Shown here: positions 60,895 through 64,000 of the stretch, piece after piece
Layout of the letters: each line of letters opens with the position of its first letter
How positions within the stretch are numbered: the stretch's first letter is position 1
Source of the DNA: JACADW01 sp963747985
GTDB taxonomy: Bacteria; Acidobacteriota; UBA6911
NCBI GenBank assembly: GCA_963747985.1
Contig: CAVVHG010000001.1
Coordinates: 891,101 to 955,100, forward strand
Length of the DNA: 64,000 bases
Direction of reading: 5' to 3'
Notes under the pieces: generated by a model
What the model was told of the DNA's origin: nothing
The model's input: only the letters and a program-made list of their open reading frames with translations
Database searches by the model: none
Made by a program: the position numbers and the translations under genes

Positions 60895-61347
60895 ATGAAG
60901 AAACCTGCAATAATCGGAGTTGTTTGCGAGAGCTTTGGGACTGAGCAAATCAACTTGGACGAACAAAGACGAGTCAACACAATCGAGGAGATTGATGCTC
61001 TCCCGCTCAACGTAGAGAGCGTCTTTGTCACACGCTTGACGGATCTCAAGGTCAAAGCACTATCAAGACTCACCCACCTTAGAGTCATTTTTCAGGACGG
61101 AAGCCCCCAGCTCACCGACGATGCTCTGTCAATCTTGGGTAAAATGACATCACTGGAAAAGCTTGACCTTGAGTGGAACGATGGGATTACTGATGCAGGT
61201 TTGCGACACCTGTACGCTCTTGCTTCACTTCGCTGGTTGGATATCGGCTTTTGCCGTTTGCTAACCTCCCAAGGCGTATCGGCTCTCAGATCAGCACTTC
61301 CTATTTGTGAAATCGACGCTGATGGGAGCGGTGAGGGAGGCAAGTAG
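60895..61347 (+). CDS. Leucine-rich-repeat-like protein
   Basis: 150 residues from ATG 60895. After a short N-terminal strand ('AIIGVVCESFGTEQINLDEQRRVNT') come LRR-type repeats: 'LPLNVESVFVTRLTDLKVKALSRLTHLRVIFQDGSPQLTDDALSILGKMTSLEKLDLEWN' and 'ITDAGLRHLYALASLRWLDIGFC'. The 'LTDxxLxxLxxLxxLxxLxL' pattern matches LRRs of planctomycete/acidobacterial proteins. No signal peptide. Function unknown; lies between the decayed kinases and the IS element. Confidence 0.7.
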   Translation: MKKPAIIGVVCESFGTEQINLDEQRRVNTIEEIDALPLNVESVFVTRLTDLKVKALSRLTHLRVIFQDGSPQLTDDALSILGKMTSLEKLDLEWNDGITDAGLRHLYALASLRWLDIGFCRLLTSQGVSALRSALPICEIDADGSGEGGK

Positions 61348-61457
61348 TCTGAGGCCGTATCCGGGATGGATTACGTTACCACCGAAAAATCGCGACATAG
61401 GATATGACCCTGCCGTTCGCCGGCTAACTCTGGCCGGACGCCGTGATCTCCTCGAAC

Positions 61458-61490
61458 GCCGTTTGAACGAAGCCGCTGGGCGGCGGACGC
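61458..61490 (+). repeat. Left inverted repeat flanking the IS91-type element
   Basis: 'gccgtttgaacgaagccg' followed by 'ctgggcggcggacgc'. Its imperfect inverted partner is at 63885-63922 (27-38 bases aligned, one gap of five). The recombinase and transposase genes lie between them, 78 bases inside the left copy. The pair may mark the element ends or related hairpins. Confidence 0.55.
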
Positions 61491-61568
61491 TTCGCGTGCG
61501 CAGGTCCGAGATTCACCTGATTTGGGATAAGTTGGGTCACAGAGAAACACAACAGAAAGGAGATCTCT

Positions 61569-62462
61569 GTGACCCATTTACGCAAAATGATGCTGGAGGA
61601 ACTCCAGCGCCGTAACTACGCTCAGAGTACTGCAGAAGCCTACATTCTTGCATTAAGAGATTTGGCCCGATACCACCGACTGCCTCCTGATCGGTTGCGT
61701 CCGCAACAGATTAGGGAGTATCAAGTTCACCTGCTGAGAGACAGGAAACTATCCCCCCAAACTGTAAAGCAAAGGATGTCAGGCATCCGGTTCTTTTACG
61801 TCCGCACGCTGAGGCGGCTGTTTCCGCCCAATGAGTTCCCCTACCCAAAAGTCCGGCGACGACTGCCCGTCATTCTCAGTAGGGATGAGGTGAGACGCCT
61901 GATCGATGCAGCCAGCAACCTCCTGCATCGGGCCATGCTGATGACACTTTACTCCACCGGCATCCGGCGGGCAGAACTGGTCCGACTCAAGGTTAGCGAC
62001 ATAGACAGCCCTCGGATGGTAGTCCACATCCGCCACGGCAAGGGAGACAAGGATCGAGATGTACCACTCAGCCCGGTGCTCCTGGAGACGTTACGCGAGT
62101 ACTGGCGCTGGCGGAAACCACAGACTTACCTCTTCCCGAGCAGACACATTTATCAGAAGAAGGGGGAGCACATTACCTCCAAGGCTGTCTGGCATGCCTG
62201 TCGAGGTGCTGCCAAACGTGCAGGAATCCAGAAGGCTGTTGGTCCTCACACGCTCCGGCACTGTTTCGCAACACACCACCTGGAATCGGGGGCCGATCTA
62301 AAAACCGTTCAACTGCTGCTCGGGCACGCCGACATGAGGCACACAGAGATTTACCTGCATCTGTCCGAACGTCACATTCGCGCTTGCCCGAATCCGTTGG
62401 ATCGCCTTGGGATTTCAGATCTGTCCACCGTAAGCCGCTCGTTGAGAAGGCCAACGAAGTGA
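61569..62462 (+). CDS. Tyrosine recombinase (XerC/D-like) of an IS91-type element
   Basis: 297 residues from GTG 61569 (AAAGGAGAT site). SAM-like N-terminal core-binding domain ('MMLEELQRRNYAQSTAEAYILALRDLARYH', 'LSPQTVKQRMSGIRFFYVRTL') and C-terminal catalytic domain with the Arg of STGIRRAELVRL, the HTLRH and LGHADMRHTEIYLHL motifs (R...HxxR...H...Y complete). Tyrosine recombinases of this kind are encoded next to IS91-like transposases in several phyla. GTGA overlap with the following gene. Confidence 0.9.
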   Translation: MTHLRKMMLEELQRRNYAQSTAEAYILALRDLARYHRLPPDRLRPQQIREYQVHLLRDRKLSPQTVKQRMSGIRFFYVRTLRRLFPPNEFPYPKVRRRLPVILSRDEVRRLIDAASNLLHRAMLMTLYSTGIRRAELVRLKVSDIDSPRMVVHIRHGKGDKDRDVPLSPVLLETLREYWRWRKPQTYLFPSRHIYQKKGEHITSKAVWHACRGAAKRAGIQKAVGPHTLRHCFATHHLESGADLKTVQLLLGHADMRHTEIYLHLSERHIRACPNPLDRLGISDLSTVSRSLRRPTK

Positions 62463-63658
62463 ACAGGCCACCCATCGAGGTGGCCGATATTGTTCGCGCG
62501 GCAGGGAAAGACTTCGTCGAGAAACAACGGTCGTGGCTGACCGGACTGCACCGTAAGGTGCTCTCCGCGATCGAACGTTGCCGGACAGCAGCGCTCGGAG
62601 GTCACCGGGACCGTTGTTCTCGCTGCGGTCACACTACGGCCAACTTCTCGTTCAACAGCTGCCGCAATCGTCATTGCCCGAAGTGTCTCAACAACGCCCG
62701 CAACAAATGGTTGGCGGCGCGTCAGAAGGAACTGTTGCCGGTGCCTTACATCCATCTGGTGTTCACCCTTCCTCACACGCTGGTTCCTTTGTTCCTCCAC
62801 AATAAGAAGCTTCTCTATGCTCTCCTGCTGCGAACCAGCGCGGCGACTCTCCTGGAGATTGCCGCCGACCCGGAACATCTGGGCGCTGAGATCGGCTTCT
62901 TCAGCGTGCTTCACACCTGGGGCCAGAACCTGTTACACCATCCCCATGTTCACTGCGTCATCCCGGCCGGCGGTTTATCACCCGATCACAAGGCCTGGAT
63001 AAGTCCGCGCTATCGGTTCTTGCTCCCTCGAGGCGTGCTCAGCCGCGTGTTCCGCGGTAAGTTCGTCGACGGCCTCAAGAACGCGTTCCGCAAAGGTGAG
63101 CTTTGTCTCCCCGGCGCGCTGCAATCACTCGCTGATGAAAAAGTATTCCGTTCCTTTTTGCGGACGCTGCATCGCCACCTCTGGGTGGTCCACCCGAGGC
63201 CCCCGTTTGGTGGCCCGCAGTACCTGTTGAATTATCTGGCACGCTACACCCACCGGGTCGCCATATCCAACCACCGGCTGGTTAACTTTGCAGATGGGAA
63301 GGTGACGTTCCGCTGGAAAGACTATGCCCATGGTGGTCAGCAAAAGCTGATGACGCTGACTGCCGACGAGTTCCTGCGGCGGTTTCTATTGCACACGCTT
63401 CCTCGTGGTTTCGTCCGTATTCGATTCTTCGGGTTTATGGCCAATCGGCGGCGTGCGGCACTGTTGCCAATTTGCAGGAACCTGCTCGGCCAAAACTTAC
63501 AACAACAGCCGTCACCATCGGAGGTAACCGAGCCTGACAGCCCCCCTACTTGGCTGTGTCCCTTGTGCGGCGGCCCGATGGTTGTCATCGAGAGATATAC
63601 CGCTCAGCAGATAATTTGGCAGTCTCTCAAGGAGGAATATCTCACTGACACTTCTTGA
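62459..63658 (+). CDS. IS91 family transposase
   Basis: 399 residues from GTG 62459 overlapping the recombinase stop. An N-terminal zinc-binding segment ('CSRCGHTTANFSFNSCRNRHCPKC') is followed by the HUH motif 'HPHVHCVIPAGG' and the Tyr-containing 'YLARYTHRVAISNHR', the catalytic features of rolling-circle (Y1/Y2 HUH) IS91 transposases. A C-terminal Cys pair (CPLCGGPM) is also present. Moves DNA via a single-strand nick without target duplication. Full length, apparently intact. Confidence 0.93.
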   Translation: MNRPPIEVADIVRAAGKDFVEKQRSWLTGLHRKVLSAIERCRTAALGGHRDRCSRCGHTTANFSFNSCRNRHCPKCLNNARNKWLAARQKELLPVPYIHLVFTLPHTLVPLFLHNKKLLYALLLRTSAATLLEIAADPEHLGAEIGFFSVLHTWGQNLLHHPHVHCVIPAGGLSPDHKAWISPRYRFLLPRGVLSRVFRGKFVDGLKNAFRKGELCLPGALQSLADEKVFRSFLRTLHRHLWVVHPRPPFGGPQYLLNYLARYTHRVAISNHRLVNFADGKVTFRWKDYAHGGQQKLMTLTADEFLRRFLLHTLPRGFVRIRFFGFMANRRRAALLPICRNLLGQNLQQQPSPSEVTEPDSPPTWLCPLCGGPMVVIERYTAQQIIWQSLKEEYLTDTS

Positions 63659-63884
63659 GGCCGTGATGAATGTGCAAGCTTCTCCGGATTCCGTGATGCC
63701 CCTGCTACCAGTGTGCCTGGACACCGGAGAAACATATCCGATGATTCCCGAATCTCACTCACAGTCCCTTCGTAATCGTGTTTCCCTGACTCGGAGCATC
63801 ATTCTTCGACGGTTTCCCTCATGTCAAACTCGCTCCGAAACGCGCTGCTGCGGTCCTAGCTCGATTCAAAACGCATAACTCCCC
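63659..63884 (+). mobile_element. 3' non-coding part of the IS91-type element
   Basis: No gene can be supported in the stretch; a 71-codon frame is unlikely to be real. It links the transposase stop to the right inverted repeat. Confidence 0.4.
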
Positions 63885-63922
63885 GCGTCCGCCGCAAGCG
63901 CCAGCGGCTTCCTTCAAACGGC
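63885..63922 (-). repeat. Right inverted repeat flanking the IS91-type element
   Basis: Reverse complement reads 'gccgtttgaaggaagccg' then 'ctggcgcttgcggcggacgc', matching the left copy at 61458 apart from one substitution and a five-base insertion. The window ends 78 bases later without another recognisable feature. Confidence 0.55.
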
Positions 63923-64000
63923 TCTATCGAAAGTGCCCCGGACAATATTCGCTCTCCGCATCAACTCTGTGCTGCCGGGTCACTTCCGATAGAGATCTAA

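Noticed and set aside
61400..61560. Integron attC-like site beside the tyrosine recombinase
   Set aside because: GGCTAAC and GTTGGGT occur, but they do not fit the R''/R' consensus and spacing, and the recombinase lacks the integron-specific extra domain.

Overview
The window looks like a chromosomal segment of an Acidobacteriota bacterium, probably a Solibacteres/Bryobacterales-like or related lineage. This is inferred from gene content: an Oar-like TonB-dependent receptor with an N-terminal carboxypeptidase-regulatory domain, Ser/Thr kinases with an N-terminal 'MNPERWQ' leader and C-terminal PD40 propeller, an ECF sigma factor paired with a membrane Ser/Thr kinase, many Tat- or Sec-exported Gfo/Idh/MocA and TIM-barrel enzymes, moderately high GC and many dispersed palindromic repeats. 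No 16S rRNA gene is present, so the assignment is not proven.

Layout. 0-5.2 kb: the 5' part of an exported GH36-like glycosidase, a lone PAS protein, three secreted or membrane proteins of unknown function, and a 4 x 99 bp tandem repeat. 5.2-9.9 kb: ECF sigma factor overlapping a multi-pass Ser/Thr kinase, a lipoprotein and a 3D-domain cell-wall protein. 9.9-15.2 kb (minus strand): a UPF0104-type flippase-like protein, an output-less HAMP sensor, a lectin/LssY_C/hydrolase protein and tandem 228 bp repeats. 15.2-17.4 kb: a two-gene four-carbon sugar-acid module (kinase plus PdxA-like dehydrogenase). 17.5-26.7 kb: a complete phosphate regulon, pstS-pstC-pstA-pstB1-pstB2-phoU-phoB behind a PHO-box-like repeat, then an Lnt-like gene and a convergent phoR. 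26.7-42.6 kb: exported or cytoplasmic metabolic enzymes (Gfo/Idh/MocA, 2-hydroxyacid dehydrogenase, SelA-like PLP enzyme, triple RidA protein, two PIG-L deacetylases, DUF362, TIM barrel) around the housekeeping genes purF and carB. 43.4-50.2 kb: a phosphatase, a nucleotidyltransferase with a small partner, a glycosidase-like protein, a frameshifted oxidoreductase, HicA/HicB and tRNA-Leu. 50.2-53.2 kb: a phage-like replication island abutting tRNA-Leu. 53.3-60.8 kb: decayed Ser/Thr kinases and a frameshifted TonB-dependent receptor. 60.9-64 kb: an LRR protein and an IS91-type element encoding a tyrosine recombinase and a transposase.

The most notable observation is that the two adjacent PstB ATPases carry complementary defects. 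PstB1 keeps the LSGGQ signature but has lost the Q-loop Gln and H-loop His; PstB2 keeps Q- and H-loops but its signature reads LTPEQ. Together they would form one canonical and one degenerate ATP site, as in asymmetric heterodimeric ABC transporters. Other points of interest are an exported PLP enzyme next to an exported triple-RidA protein, several families of multi-hairpin intergenic repeats, including one bounded by perfect 23 bp inverted repeats, and a marked concentration of frameshifts between 48 and 61 kb.
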